37,065 nt of DNA from Branchiostoma floridae (GCF_000003815.2 NC_049994.1:1550722-1587786), one strand, 5' to 3'; shown: positions 20,101 through 30,128, numbered from the stretch's first letter. A program made the numbers and translations. The notes: generated from the letters alone by a model not told the origin.

Positions 20101-23100
20101 ATTCGGACAACTTTCTGACCTGTGAGTTCTGAGTCATATTCTGATATGAATAGTTGAGGGAACGTCACTAAACCCCTGAATAGGGTGTTATTCTTAAAAT
20201 GACTATAGCATATATCAATGGATAGATAAGCAGCTGACTTTTTGCAGAATTCCAATTGTGGTGAATTACGTGGCAAGTGTTTTGTATAACTATATGATAC
20301 TTATTATCCTAGTGCAGAACTTACACATGCTTTTTTTTCATTTCTGTATAGACACTTCTTTTAGCGTGAATATTTCCGACGAAAGTGTGGGGCAACAAGC
20401 AGACCAAGAAGGCCAATTGTTGATAAGATATACCCCCTTTCCACTAGGACGGCGCTCTCGTCGAGCTCTCTCTGCGACCTAAAATTTTACAGATCGCCCA
20501 ACGAATTGTATAGAAAAGAAACGATTTCTTTACACTTTGTGTGTTTTGTTGTCCTCTCAGTCACACTTTTACATGCTGTATGATATACCCAGTATGAAAT
20601 CAAAAGTTACACATATCCTATTTAGGTAGCAGTGAGAGCGCATCGCGATCGCCGTCTAGTGGAAGGGGCCATACGAACACATAACAAGTGTTTTTCTTAC
20701 CGCCCCTGAAATTATTTTTGTAGCCTGACTTTTGAAGGGCCTTGTCAGGCACATTGCAATAAGTCATTGGCTGTGATTCCTTATGATTCAATTTCAATAT
20801 TCATGTGTTTTTTTTTAGAATCGGCAGAAAGAAAACCCTGTTCATCAGTCTGTTAATAATGTTGGTGTTTGGGGTCGTGGTAGCCTTTTCTCCTGAATAC
20901 ATCACTTTCGTCATCATGCGATTTATTGTGGGAGCTTCGGTGTCGGGGGTCTTTCTGTCGGCATTCGTCATAGGTGAGTACTGCACAGAATGCATCGGAA
21001 ATGGGGGTATTCTTCGAATTTCTTTGTAAATAGCTATACTGGCGACTGCAGCTTTAGAACAAATTCAAGATATTGTAGCTTAATTGTACCTCCGGGAAAA
21101 AGATCACCTAAGTGTGACAATCTATGACTCAATATCGTTATAATGGATTTGCATGAATTTTAGTATGCAGGTAGTTATTGAGAAAAACATGGTTATTTAG
21201 AGCCACCTAGAAGTATTTCAAGTAATGCAGAATTACAGACTGTTACCTGCGTCTCGTGTTCTCTCTCGAGATCAAGGCTAGATCATTCTCCGTGAACAAG
21301 ATGTGCTATCCTGTGCTATCAGACATCGAAAATTTGGAGGTATGTACTATGTTAAAACAGCCACTGTTGAAAGAAAATTGGTAGTAACTATCTTGAAATC
21401 GTGTTTTGAGGTACGGAGCTGACCGGGAGGGAGGACCGCACGTGGACGGGGACACTACCGCATATCTCTTTCGCTATCGGCTACATGCTGTACGCTCTGA
21501 TGGCGTGGGGCATCCGCGACTGGCGCCAACTCCAACTCGCCATGGCCCTCCCAAACATCCTACTTCTTTTCGCATGGCCGTAAGTTGCTAAGAATGATTT
21601 GTTTTTTGTAACGTACATATACAACCAGGCGAATGGATAGAACACGAACAGTAAAAGCACACCAACACCCAAAATCATTCATACTTATAAACATGGCAAT
21701 AATTTTTATTGCCACATTTTTCAAACTTCGTACTAAGGATCGAAAAGAACGTTCTTTTAGGGAGAAAACAAAGCAAATTTTGTAATGTCTTTTAATTGAA
21801 TGTTAACACGATAATGATTAGCGCTATTTTTTAATGAATGCATGTAGTGGTGCAAGGTTCCGAACTGGCTGCCGTGTTCATTGTGACGTCATGACAGGTA
21901 TAGCCAATATCTAAATACCTGGCGAGATAATCAAGAGCTAGAAGTATGATTTTGGATGGTTTGATGTTTAATGTCATCACAGGGGTGTGTATTTTGTGTA
22001 AACGTATGTTGATTGAATGTCATTGTTCTTGTTATACGTTACAGATAATAACAAAATGTTGTATGTTTACGCCGGGTTTAACATCGTACATGGTCATAAA
22101 CACTTTAACCCTTAAACTGCCAAACCCGGATATATCCGGCACACATAAACATGTCCTGTGTGATATATCCGGGATAGCGTATTCCCCCGAAATAGCAACT
22201 TCGCGAGCGCGTAGCGCACGAACCCCGGAAGTTAGGGACTTTGGCCTTGTTTGGGGGGTTCTTTTTGGAGGTCAGCAGCCAACCCTGGCTCTGATAGCAT
22301 TTCATAGTGCTGAAACTCTGGTAGTTTAACGGTTTTAAAATGTAATATGCTTCACCTCAACTAAGTATGACTGCTTTACTCATTACATGATCAGTTTTGT
22401 GATTGAGTCTCCAAGATGGCTGCTGTCACGTGGTCGCGATGAGGAGGCCAAGCAGATTCTCCTGAAGGCTGCAAAGGTCAACAGGGTCACCATACCCGAT
22501 GACGTGTTGAACGAGAAAGCACACAAGAAGGTAACGCCAATTCACCTTTATCCGTGGGGTAACCTATATCCGTTATTCATAAAAACAGGGTATTTCGTGG
22601 GGAAGTGAACATTTAATTTGTTGATACAATACGTATAGATGAATGTTATGTTTGCATCTCTGGGGGGAGGGGAATGTGCATTTAAATTGTTTTATGAACC
22701 ATTCATTCGTCACTTATTTATTCAGTCATTGAATCAACGTTTACAATTCACTCATTCATTCGTTAGGTTGTTCATTCATTCATTCATTCACTCATTTTTA
22801 CGACGTGAATATCATTCCATAAAAAAACTTAACAGGGCAAAGATATCCACAATGCGATTTATGAGCCGAAAACGGGCATTATGCATATTTTCCTGGTAGA
22901 TCCCTCATGTGGCCAGGGGAGAAATTAGATAAAATGCAAAACCTGATGGAATTGACTTAAAATTTTGCACAATAGTAAGATTTTTATAGAACGTAAGGAA
23001 ATATGTAAAAATATTTTCTTTCTCAAAAGGACGTCAAACAGTACACAGCCATCGACCTGATCCGCACCCCCCACCTGCGGCTCATGAACATCGTCTGTTG

Positions 23101-25021
23101 CTACAACTGGTAAGTGTTGTCACCCACACAACATGATACTCACAGTTATAGTTACTTTTGGAAAGACGAGGACAATGTGGTACTGCACTCAAGTTTTTGG
23201 TAACTTATATTAACAGTGGCACATACACGGTACAGACAGAAGGTAAAGGTAGTCTTTTACCACCCCGACCAAAGCCAGGTACCCATTTTTACACCTTGGT
23301 GAAGTGAGGAAGGTCGTGTAAAGTGCCTTTCCCAAGGCACAACGTCGGGGGCACGGCGGGGATCGAACTCAGGACCTATAGATAACGAGCAGAACGCTCT
23401 ACCAGTTACGCCGTGCCCGACGCCACGTATAGGTTATGTGGTGATAATTTTGTTGCAATTTTGGCTTCCTTCAACAAACGGAATGGAAATATTTAATATT
23501 ATAACCGTTCTCGAAGACTAATTACAAGTAGATGGTAGAGACATATATAGGGGACATACATGTGACACTTTGCGTAAACATTTTAATGATTTATTTAAAA
23601 AAGATAATGCTCGAATGCTATAGTGTTGGCTACACCAAGACAGGATGGGTTTGACGTCTTTTATGGAAGCAGAGGAAGACAAAACCGCCCACTTTTTCTA
23701 AAATTCGTTGGTTCTTCGATTACGGGAAAAATGGCTTTCTGTTCGTCCTTGAATGAAGGAAAATTGGGGCATGTCATGGTGATTTTGGAGATGTTGTTCT
23801 TTCGGCGAGGTTAAACAAAGAATTGGAAATGAAATGTTTTTTTTTCTCCACTGCTTTGTATTCTCCATTCTTTCGCAGACCGGTTATCTCTTAGTGCAAT
23901 TTGTATAAACGTTCTTCCATGTGAGAAGAATACATTTTCATATTAAGGCTTTGCTTTTGCTTTGTAGTATGGAACAGCCTTCAGACAAATATACAAAACA
24001 TTTCTTCTTTTCTTACATTTAAAAGTGCCCTGAAAACCCATCTCATAAACCACCTTAGCCCCTTATAGTGGTATTATCTTATGTTTATGTATATTACTAT
24101 TATTCTTTGAGTATATTTTGGTATTATTTTAACATATGTGTTAGTTACTCTTCTTTGTTATTACCTTTGCCAGAATGGCTAAGGTTATGTTTTCGGTTTG
24201 GTGGTGTGGTTCTCCCCGTTTGTGAGCAGCATAACTCGAGAGGACTTCGATGGATGCAGCTGATATTTGGTGGGTGGGTAGGGGTGTGGAAGACGAAGGT
24301 CGAGTTCGATAATGGGCCTCCTAGCGGCTTGCTAAGGTACTGCAGCAGGACCTGCATGCTTGATATCTCGCGTTCCGGACATGCTGCGGTCGTGATTTTT
24401 GAGCGTTAGGGAGCCCTTAAAGCAGGGAGTGATTGCTGCGAGTTTGGGCCCCCTAGTGGCTTTCATGGAAGTGCAGGCGCCGGTTTAATTGCAAACTTTT
24501 GTCTGCGGACAGCATAACTCGAGAAGACTTCGACGGATGCAGCTGGTATTTGGTGGGTGGGTAGGGGTCTGGGAAACAAAGGGGGAGTTCGATAATGGGC
24601 CCCCTAGCAGCTTCCCTTGGTACTGCAGCGCAACTTCCGGGTGTGTTTTCTCATCTTCTAAACATGATATGGTCACGAATTTTGGGTGTTAGATAGCTCT
24701 TATGCTCAGGAGTTAGTAACATAAGTTTGGGCCCCCTAGTTGCCCTTATTCTTGGTCTACAGATTATTAAATCTTATGTGTACATAGCATGTATATACCC
24801 CATCATGTATAATGTACTGTCCCTATAAACAATTTTCTTGTAATCGTATCGTCTGGTTCATAGTCGTGTTGACCTCTTTTGCAGCAACTATGACCTTTGG
24901 GGTCACTTCTTGTCAATCTTACACTATAGGCTTGGGCATGAGGTAACCATTACACCCAAATATAGCCACAGTGCCAGAATGGCTATGGTTATGTTTTGTG
25001 CTTGTGAGTCTGTGTGTGTGT

Positions 25022-25053
<32 letters not shown>

Positions 25054-28000
25054 TAACAGCATAACTCAAGAAGCCTCGGATGGATCCCGATAATATTTGG
25101 TAGGTGGGTAGGGGTTGGGAAAACGAAGGTCAAGTTCGATAATGGGCTCCCTAGCGGCTTGCTAAGGTACTGCAGCAGAAACTCAATTTTTTATATCTCA
25201 TGTTCTGGACATGTTGTGGTCGCGATGTTTAAATGGTAAATAGCCCTTGGGGCAGAGAGTAAGTGCTGTAAGTTTTGACCCCCTAACGGCTTGTTTGGAA
25301 CTGCAGCCGCCGATTTCCTTTCAAACTTTGGAGGAGAATAACTCGGGAACGTGTAGAAGGATCGTCATGATGTTTGGTATGTAGATAGCCCAAGTAACAA
25401 TGTACATAATGGAATACTAATTATTCAAATCAACAGCTAATTTGCATAATTAATGAGGAAAGTTTATAAATCCACTGCATTTCATGATAGGACTTTCAAA
25501 CTTGTCACATATTTAGATGAGAAAGAGAAAAATATCAACGCATATTAATTATGCAATTGACCTCATTTGCATAATTAATGAGAAAATATGAATGTGTTGA
25601 CGGATCGTCATGATTTTTGGTATGTAGATAGCCAAAGGGAAGACTTACATGATGGAATTCTAATTATGCAAATCGACAGCTAATTTGCATAATTAATGAG
25701 GAAAGTTTGTAAATCTACTGCATTCCATTATAGGACTTTCAAACTTGTCACATTTGTAGCTGAGAAAAAGAACTGTCAATACATATCAATTATGCAAATG
25801 TTGATCTCATTTGCATAATTAATGGAAAATATGAACGTGTTGACGGATCGTCATGATTTTTGGTATGTAGATAGCCTAAGTAAAAACTTACATAATGAGA
25901 TACCAATTAATAGCTAATTTGCATAATTGATGAGGAAAGTCGATAGATCCACTGCATTCAGTGATAAGACTTTCAAACTTGTCACATATGTAGTTGAGAA
26001 AGATGGCAGAGAGTAAGTGGTGTATGTTTGGGTCCCCTATAATGTCTTTTCTTGAACTGCAGATGCCGGTTTTGTTTCAGACTTTGAAAGAGAATAAGTC
26101 AAGAATGAAAGGATCATCATGATTTTTGGTATGCTGATAGCTTAAGTGATGCTTGATACAATTTGATATTAATAGTGTAAATATGGATCTAATTTGTATA
26201 ATTGTAAATTGGCAAAATTTTATGAACCAACTCCAGGCATATAAAATAAAATGTAATGAGTGACAAATTTATGTCTACAGACATCATTCTACATAACAAA
26301 CCTGGTTTATTTGGCAAAGGTATGTGTTCGTGGAACTCTAGTTTTTTTACTTAATGACATTTACATTTTGTTTAGTAAAGAGGAGGAGGGCAAACTGTTA
26401 CGTTTTCCCCTCCTCCTGCACCTGTATTTATGCATTCTTTTCTGTACTTCTTATCATTTTGTTGTGTAAATGAATAAACAAACAAACAAACAAGCCCGAG
26501 TCCTACATATTTTAACTCAATTGCTAACGTTGTACCATGATTTTCCCAGGATGGTTGTTTCCATGGTGTACTACGGCCTATCCCTGAACACGGGTGCCCT
26601 GGCTGGTAACATCTACCTCAACTTCTTCATCAGCGGAGCTGTGGAGATTCCCGCCTACTACCTGTCATGGTGGCTCCTGGACATCATAGGGAGGTGCGCA
26701 TGCGTGTACATATTTACATTTCACTCCACCAAACGAAAAGGGGAGTGAAATATATTGTTATATTCCACACCAAAGTTTTTCTGTCATATTCCTTGTTCTT
26801 CTTCCCGTTTGGTCGGTGAAATGGATTCTTTGTTCTCAGTTTGGAGTCAAGTGAACTGAATAAAGTAAGCAAATACCAAAATAACACTTTTTTTATTTTT
26901 TTTTTTGTGATAGCCTTTGAAGTTTTAGAAAAAAATACATATTTTGTGCACAACAATATACAAACTGAATGACCGGAAATTAGGTATGCCATATTGTTAT
27001 GTTATCTTGGACACACACCCAAGGGATACTGTTCACATTAATATCATCTGAAAGCCATACATTTTAGTACATGTACTAGGCTAGAGATTTGGGAGGGGTA
27101 ACTTTGAAGAGCCAATTGTATTTTTAGACGAGTCCATTCTTACACGAGGCCGTCAAATTCAAAATATTTCAATTTGTATTTGAGAGGGAGTGAAATATGT
27201 AGTTGCTGGCAAATGTGGCATCTCCACCAAGCCTTTAACATTGCATGTGAAGCAGACGATGCTTTAACATTCTTTTCTTACGATTTTGAACTTGTACTAA
27301 CCTACTCAGACATTTATCTATATTCTACACTGTTTATTGATCGACCAGGAGTAAATGATTTGATTATTTCCTTTCAGAATCAAATGCCACACGGGTTTCA
27401 TGATTCTGTCTGGAGTAGCTTGCATTGTGGCTCCGTATCTGGCGCCCCCTTACGTCGCTGACCGTAAGTACAGTTCATATATGGACACTACGTGCGAACT
27501 ACCGGTACCTTTCAACTAAGAAGTTGTTGTTCGTTTCCTTCTTAAAAAATAGGTTTTGTAGGTGTGTTTTGATGTAAGTTACTTACACAATTCCGATAAA
27601 TAATAACAAGTGGTCTAATAGATGAAAAGGAATAAAAACAACTAAGCTTATACAGTAGTTTCAGCTAGACTAATGGAGAATTATCTAAAATATCATGTGT
27701 CTCTGTAAGAAACATCATAAAACTAACGTTAATAGCTACATCTAATATTTTATTCCCTCTTTTAAAACACAGAGATATATATTTACATACTGCGTTCATC
27801 ACATGATTATCCATGCATAACATCAGGTATTCAAAAGTATCCTGCTTAGACATTTTCTTATAAGTAATGTCGATCAGTATAGCATTGAATAGGGATTGAC
27901 ATTGTTGGTAACACTAGGATGTCATGTTTCCGTACAGACCTGGCTCCCCTGTCTGTGACGCTGGCGATGATAGGGAAGGCAGCAATCAGCGCGGGGTTCA

Positions 28001-30128
28001 ACATCGTCTTTCTGTTGTCTGCAGAACTAAACCCAACGGCTATCAGGTGAACAGCACCACCTAGCGGTTTTATACAAATCTTCATCCAGATGTCTCCTCA
28101 AAAAACGGCCAGCCAACTGTTTCCGTGCTCTGTTTTTCGGAATTTCTGTTTGCTTATGATACAAATACCTGGAAGTCACGCTTTGCATAAACGTAATTCT
28201 CTGTGTTTATTTGAGTAGATGTATCCCAGCTGTCGCTACATGCGTTTTGAATAAATGGATATATTTCAAAGCAATCTAATACCATGATATATAGGAAAAT
28301 TCTTTTTACACGACCAGCAGGTAGTCTCCAAGCAGACCCAACGGTGCCTTAGAAATAGTATCAAAGCTGGCCAGGGACTTAGTATAGGGGCACCGTTTGA
28401 CTCCCTTAGCCGGCTATCTCCCTTTGGCCGGCTATACTCCTTTGCCAGCTTTGATATATCATCTCTAAGGCACCGATGGGTCTGCTTGGAGACTAACCAG
28501 CAGGTACTTACATTGCTTACGTTTCGATGTCTCTCCGACACCTTCGTCAGAGCTTCTAACTGGAGTTCTGCTTCTCACTGCTATACGTAGGTGGCGCTTT
28601 TGCAGTGAGAAAACTATCCCAAACGTGACTAAACTTGTATCCCCCCCTCGTCCCAGTTCATCACTGGGGAGTGACTTTCTTATCCAGATCGCCTCCTTGA
28701 TCCACCGTTGTCGTTCCTGTCTATAACCCTCCCAGTCTATTGCACAATTGTTCCTGGCAATATCATCTGTTACTGCTGACTTCTAAGTACCCGCTGGTTG
28801 TGTGAAAAGAATTCCCATATATCCTATATTCTACAAACCTGATGAAACTATTTTTGGAAATCTAATACCATAATCATACAGGAATGTCGGAGTGGGGGCC
28901 GGGTCCATGTTTGCTCGGCTCGGAGGCGTCATCTCGCCGTTTGTTGTCCTTACCAACAAACTCTGGCAGCCCCTGCCTTTCCTCATCTTCGGCGGACTCT
29001 CCATCATAGGAGGCGTGTGTGTGGTGATCCTGCCGGAAACGTTAGGGGCAGATCTTCCCGAGACGCTTGAAGAGGGGGAGAACTTTGGAAAGTAAGAATC
29101 AATTCTGACCAGGGGTGGGTACCGGTACGGTGTATCGGTATAAAACCGTTTTTTTCTTCATTGGACCGGTTCAGAAAAATCGGACCTGAAAAAAATCGGT
29201 AGACCGGATGTTGGGCCAATTGGAAAATGAACAGATTGTACGATCAGGCATTTACATGTTGTCGGGGTTACCGGTTGAGGCAAATAACAAGAGCGAAGCA
29301 GAGTAGAGTTTATAGTTCTTTTACCAACTTTTACAGTCAACCGAACAGAAGTAGTTAGCCTTGTACGATTTTAAAACACCAGTGTGAGTCTAATACTGCA
29401 CAAAACAGATTTCTTTGTAGCAAAATGGACTATTTTTTTTTAGTATCATCCATTCACAATTTTTCACATAATGAATCAGATCCAGGTCTAGGTCAGGTCC
29501 TGGACCTGATCCTCTGGACTTGATCCTCTGGACCTAAACCGGACCTTGACAGAATTTTCTCTACCGGTAGCCACCCCTAGTTCTGAACACTTTTGAAGCG
29601 AGGGATAATGGATTTGTACTGGTAACTCACTAGGAATAATGATGTCAATTTTGTCTGTACATTATGCTACAATCGGCCCAAAGCAGTGCGCTAACTCCAG
29701 TTTTCTAACACAGGCATGATGGGTACACAGTACTTGTATCAGAAGATAGCTTTGAAATGGATCAATTGGTACGTTCGGCCATGTCATCCTTAAAACGATA
29801 TGACGTCTGACTAGAGTGATGTTGTGCTGAAACTTTTTGAATCATATTTTATAACTTTTTTACAAACTTTATTTTTTCATTAAAATAGTATAAAGCTCTT
29901 TTCAATGTGTAAGAAATGCATGACGAATAATAATTGCACATAGAATACGGATGACTCCATCATTTAAGACAAACGCCCTTCATTTTTTCCAGGAAAAAGA
30001 AGAAGAAAGTGTACTTGTCAGACATCGAGAAGAATGCAGTAGCCAATCAGGGATTTGCGGTGGGACAGACGGCTGAGGTCAAGGTTAACTCTGACGGGAT
30101 GACGAACGGGGAAACCACGCGATTGTAA
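16875..30128 (+). CDS. SLC22 family organic cation/carnitine transporter-like protein, copy 2 (12 exons)
   Basis: Joining 16875-17146, 19229-19376, 20018-20121, 20819-20973, 21411-21579, 22395-22530, 23030-23109, 26550-26693, 27378-27463, 27938-28046, 28882-29091 and 29993-30128 gives 1749 bases, 582 residues plus stop. All junctions are GT-AG except the exon 2 donor, which is GC. The fold matches copy 1: extracellular loop with six cysteines and five N-X-S/T sites, GQLSDLIGRKK at 170-180, ESPRWLL at 287-293, YYGLSLNT in TM7, and Arg480 in SMFARLGG at the place of rat OCT1 Asp475. The tail begins with six lysines and ends ETTRL, a class I PDZ-ligand form. It is a tandem duplicate of the upstream gene, in the same orientation. 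Start chosen by alignment of [12 protein letters not shown] with MVDFDGALEYLG. Substrate unknown. Confidence 0.92.
17870..18135 (+). mobile_element. SINE with internally deleted tRNA-like head
   Basis: A-box-like TGGCATAGCGG at 17874-17884 and B-box-like GGTTCGAATC at 17891-17900 are only six bases apart, so the head has lost its middle. The body follows: TTCACACGACTCTCCTTACT, AGGTGAAAGTGGGTACC, AAGCTTCGGTTAGGG, and GACCTTGGAGTGGCC. Confidence 0.65.
18840..19040 (+). mobile_element. LINE 3' UTR-like remnant
   Basis: The stretch ends CCAAATAAAGTCAAAGTCAG, the short-motif tail typical of several LINE 3' ends, after a TGT/TTTATTT-rich trailer. There is no coding part to confirm the family. Confidence 0.35.
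19229..19376 (+). CDS. SLC22 copy 2, exon 2 (GC donor)
   Basis: Encodes [16 protein letters not shown] to SSIFTE, the second half of the extracellular loop with sequons NLS, NST and NDT. The exon must end at GAG before GCAAGT because the next exon begins FNLVCD in phase 0 exactly as in copy 1; AG|GCAAGT is the usual form of a GC-AG intron donor. Confidence 0.88.
19695..19857. mobile_element. Small inverted-repeat element
   Basis: Begins GTCACCTATATCC and ends GAATATAGGTGAC, an inverted pair about 160 bases apart. Part of the left side (AACCTATATCCGTTGTGCAT) recurs near 22559-22578. It lies in intron 2 of copy 2. Confidence 0.4.
20018..20121 (+). CDS. SLC22 copy 2, exon 3
   Basis: Encodes [13 protein letters not shown]2 and GQLSD of MFS motif A. 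The donor is CT|GTGAGT, phase 2, and the length of 104 bases equals copy 1. Confidence 0.9.
20432..20670. mobile_element. MITE with CCACTAG-type inverted ends
   Basis: The left end ACCCCCTTTCCACTAGGACG is mirrored by the right end CGTCTAGTGGAAGGGGCC. The arms continue with CGCTCTC / GAGAGCG. There is no coding capacity. It lies in intron 3 of copy 2. Confidence 0.65.
20819..20973 (+). CDS. SLC22 copy 2, exon 4
   Basis: Encodes IGRKK, TM3 ([18 protein letters not shown]) and TM4 ending SAFVI. It leaves in phase 1 with donor ATAG|GTGAGT. The length of 155 bases equals copy 1. Confidence 0.9.
21411..21579 (+). CDS. SLC22 copy 2, exon 5
   Basis: Encodes [14 protein letters not shown]5 ([17 protein letters not shown]), DWRQLQ and TM6 ending FAWP. 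The acceptor is TTTTGAG, a weaker GAG form, but phase and length (169 bases) match copy 1 exactly. Confidence 0.9.
22105..22338. mobile_element. TTAA-flanked piggyBac-like MITE
   Basis: It starts TTAACCCTTAAACTGCC and ends GGTAGTTTAACGGTTTTAA, which are imperfect inverses bordered by TTAA, the target of piggyBac elements. Inside, GGATATATCCGG and GATATATCCGGG form a second inverted pair. It encodes no transposase. It lies 57 bases before exon 6 of copy 2. Confidence 0.6.
22395..22530 (+). CDS. SLC22 copy 2, exon 6
   Basis: Encodes [17 protein letters not shown] and the rest of the central cytoplasmic loop up to AHKK. Donor AAG|GTAACG in phase 0. It has 136 bases, two codons shorter than copy 1. 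Confidence 0.9.
22700..22800. repeat. ATTC tetranucleotide-rich stretch
   Basis: Imperfect ATTC/ACTC repeats occur around a run of CATTCATTCATTCATT. This is simple sequence in intron 6 of copy 2. Confidence 0.7.
23030..23109 (+). CDS. SLC22 copy 2, exon 7
   Basis: Encodes [19 protein letters not shown] and the beginning of TM7, NIVCCYNW. The donor is TG|GTAAGT in phase 2 and the acceptor TTCTCAAAAG. It has 80 bases against 86 in copy 1. Confidence 0.88.
23239..23420 (-). mobile_element. tRNA-derived SINE with intact head
   Basis: On the minus strand, 23418-23349 is a 70-base tRNA-like head whose ends GGGCACG and CGTGCCC pair as a 7-bp acceptor stem. It contains A-box-like TAACTGGTAGAGCG and B-box-like GAGTTCGATCC. 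It is followed by GGCACTTTACACGACCTTCC and the same body as the copies at 2505 and 17925. I read it as a SINE rather than a working tRNA gene because of the attached body. Confidence 0.75.
23970..24068 (+). mobile_element. LINE polyprotein 3' terminus
   Basis: The + strand reads [32 protein letters not shown], stop. This is the common C-terminal pattern of non-LTR retrotransposon polyproteins (WNSLP...SFK-x-x-LKTHL). Upstream homology is not evident, so only the end is kept. It lies in the 3440-base intron 7 of copy 2. Confidence 0.6.
24160..26130. repeat. Complex interspersed repeat in intron 7 of copy 2
   Basis: Repeating monomers start AGCATAACTC-AGA, then GATGGAT, ATTTGGT, GGGTAGGGG, GGGCCCCCTAG and GTACTGCAGCA, at about 24227, 24518 and 25057. 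From 25380 onward the units are GATCGTCATGATTTTTGGTA, GTAGATAGCC, TAATTTGCATAATTAATGAG and AGGACTTTCAAACTTGTCAC. The same family recurs at 35330-35980. No protein is encoded. Confidence 0.75.
25012..25052. repeat. (TG)n microsatellite
   Basis: A TG run broken by one CTG, inside the complex repeat. Confidence 0.9.
26550..26693 (+). CDS. SLC22 copy 2, exon 8
   Basis: Encodes TM7 and TM8: [35 protein letters not shown] and LLDIIGR. Donor GAG|GTGCGC in phase 2. The length of 144 bases equals copy 1. Confidence 0.92.
26694..27377 (+). other. Copy 2 intron 8
   Basis: It contains ACCAAACG-AAAAGGGGAGTGAAAT and, further on, GTTTGGTCGGTGAAATGG, a loose inverted pair, plus GAGGGAGTGAAATATG near 27182. 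I see no gene. The acceptor is TTTCCTTTCAG. Confidence 0.4.
27378..27463 (+). CDS. SLC22 copy 2, exon 9
   Basis: Encodes [18 protein letters not shown] and the rest of TM9, ending PPYVAD. It leaves in phase 1 with donor C|GTAAGT. The length of 86 bases equals copy 1. Confidence 0.9.
27464..27937 (+). other. Copy 2 intron 9
   Basis: AT-rich intron; I see no repeat or conserved block. Confidence 0.4.
27938..28046 (+). CDS. SLC22 copy 2, exon 10
   Basis: Encodes [18 protein letters not shown]10 ([14 protein letters not shown]) and NPTAIR. Copy 1 has YPT where this has NPT. The length of 109 bases equals copy 1. Confidence 0.92.
28327..28493. mobile_element. Fold-back MITE
   Basis: The left arm GTCTCCAAGCAGACCCAACG, GTGCCTTAGA, TCAAAGCTGGC is mirrored by the right arm GCCAGCTTTGAT, CTAAGGCACCGATGGGTCTG, CTTGGAGAC. 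Both flanks read ACCAGCAGGTA, so the insertion duplicated its target or split a repeated motif. A right half of the same family occurs at 30295-30380. Confidence 0.75.
28497..28563 (-). ncRNA. Hammerhead-ribozyme-like fold in a Penelope-like 3' region
   Basis: On the minus strand CTGACGA (28550-28544) is followed by A, a stem GGTGTC/GACATC with loop GGAGA, then GAAAC. A stem III ACGT/ATGT encloses AAGCA and is followed by A, so the site reads GTA. Stem I pairs AGC(T) next to the core with AG(T) after the site, and further out CCAG with CTGG. The one departure from the CUGANGA...GAAA core is the extra A before stem II. Activity is not shown. Confidence 0.45.
28556..28767 (-). mobile_element. 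Penelope-like retroelement polyprotein 3' end
   Basis: The minus strand reads [38 protein letters not shown] and, after a run of G that breaks the frame, [28 protein letters not shown], stop (28558-28556). [10 protein letters not shown] and SHVWDS are the C-terminal pattern of GIY-YIG-bearing Penelope-like elements. The hammerhead-like fold begins right at the stop. Confidence 0.65.
28882..29091 (+). CDS. SLC22 copy 2, exon 11
   Basis: Encodes TM11 and TM12: [34 protein letters not shown] and [22 protein letters not shown]. The donor AA|GTAAGA is in phase 2; unspliced reading stops at once (TAA). The length of 210 bases equals copy 1. Confidence 0.92.
29110..29580. mobile_element. hAT-like non-autonomous element
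   Basis: It begins CAGGGGTGGGTACCGGTA and ends TACCGGTAGCCACCCCTAG. Flanking octamers ATTCTGAC and GTTCTGAA agree at six of eight places, as an aged 8-bp target duplication would. The inside has CCGGT repeats and GGACCTGATCC palindromes. It starts 18 bases after the exon 11 donor. Confidence 0.6.
29714..29810 (+). CDS. Putative alternative C-terminal exon of SLC22 copy 2
   Basis: After TTTTCTAACACAG it joins exon 11 in phase 2 and reads [32 protein letters not shown], stop, giving a protein of about 569 residues without the PDZ-type ending. Against 13059-13152 there are two synonymous changes (CAC/CAT, AGA/CGA) and one in-frame codon (GAC). If the inner donor TTG|GTACGT at 29768/29769 is used, the next exon is read in another frame ([14 protein letters not shown]) to a stop. 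Existence as an exon is inference from conservation and phase. Confidence 0.5.
29993..30128 (+). CDS. SLC22 copy 2, exon 12 (C-terminal tail)
   Basis: Encodes a 45-residue cytoplasmic tail: six lysines, [15 protein letters not shown], then [14 protein letters not shown] and stop TAA. T-R-L is a class I PDZ ligand of the kind known from CFTR. The polybasic start lies directly after TM12. I found no AATAAA between the stop and the minisatellite at 30381. Confidence 0.88.

Noticed and set aside
23349-23418. Functional tRNA gene
   Set aside because: It is followed by the SINE body shared with other copies, and the anticodon arm pairs poorly.
24068-24692. Open frames with FGGWVGVW repeats
   Set aside because: They come from monomers of the complex interspersed repeat and are open on both strands.
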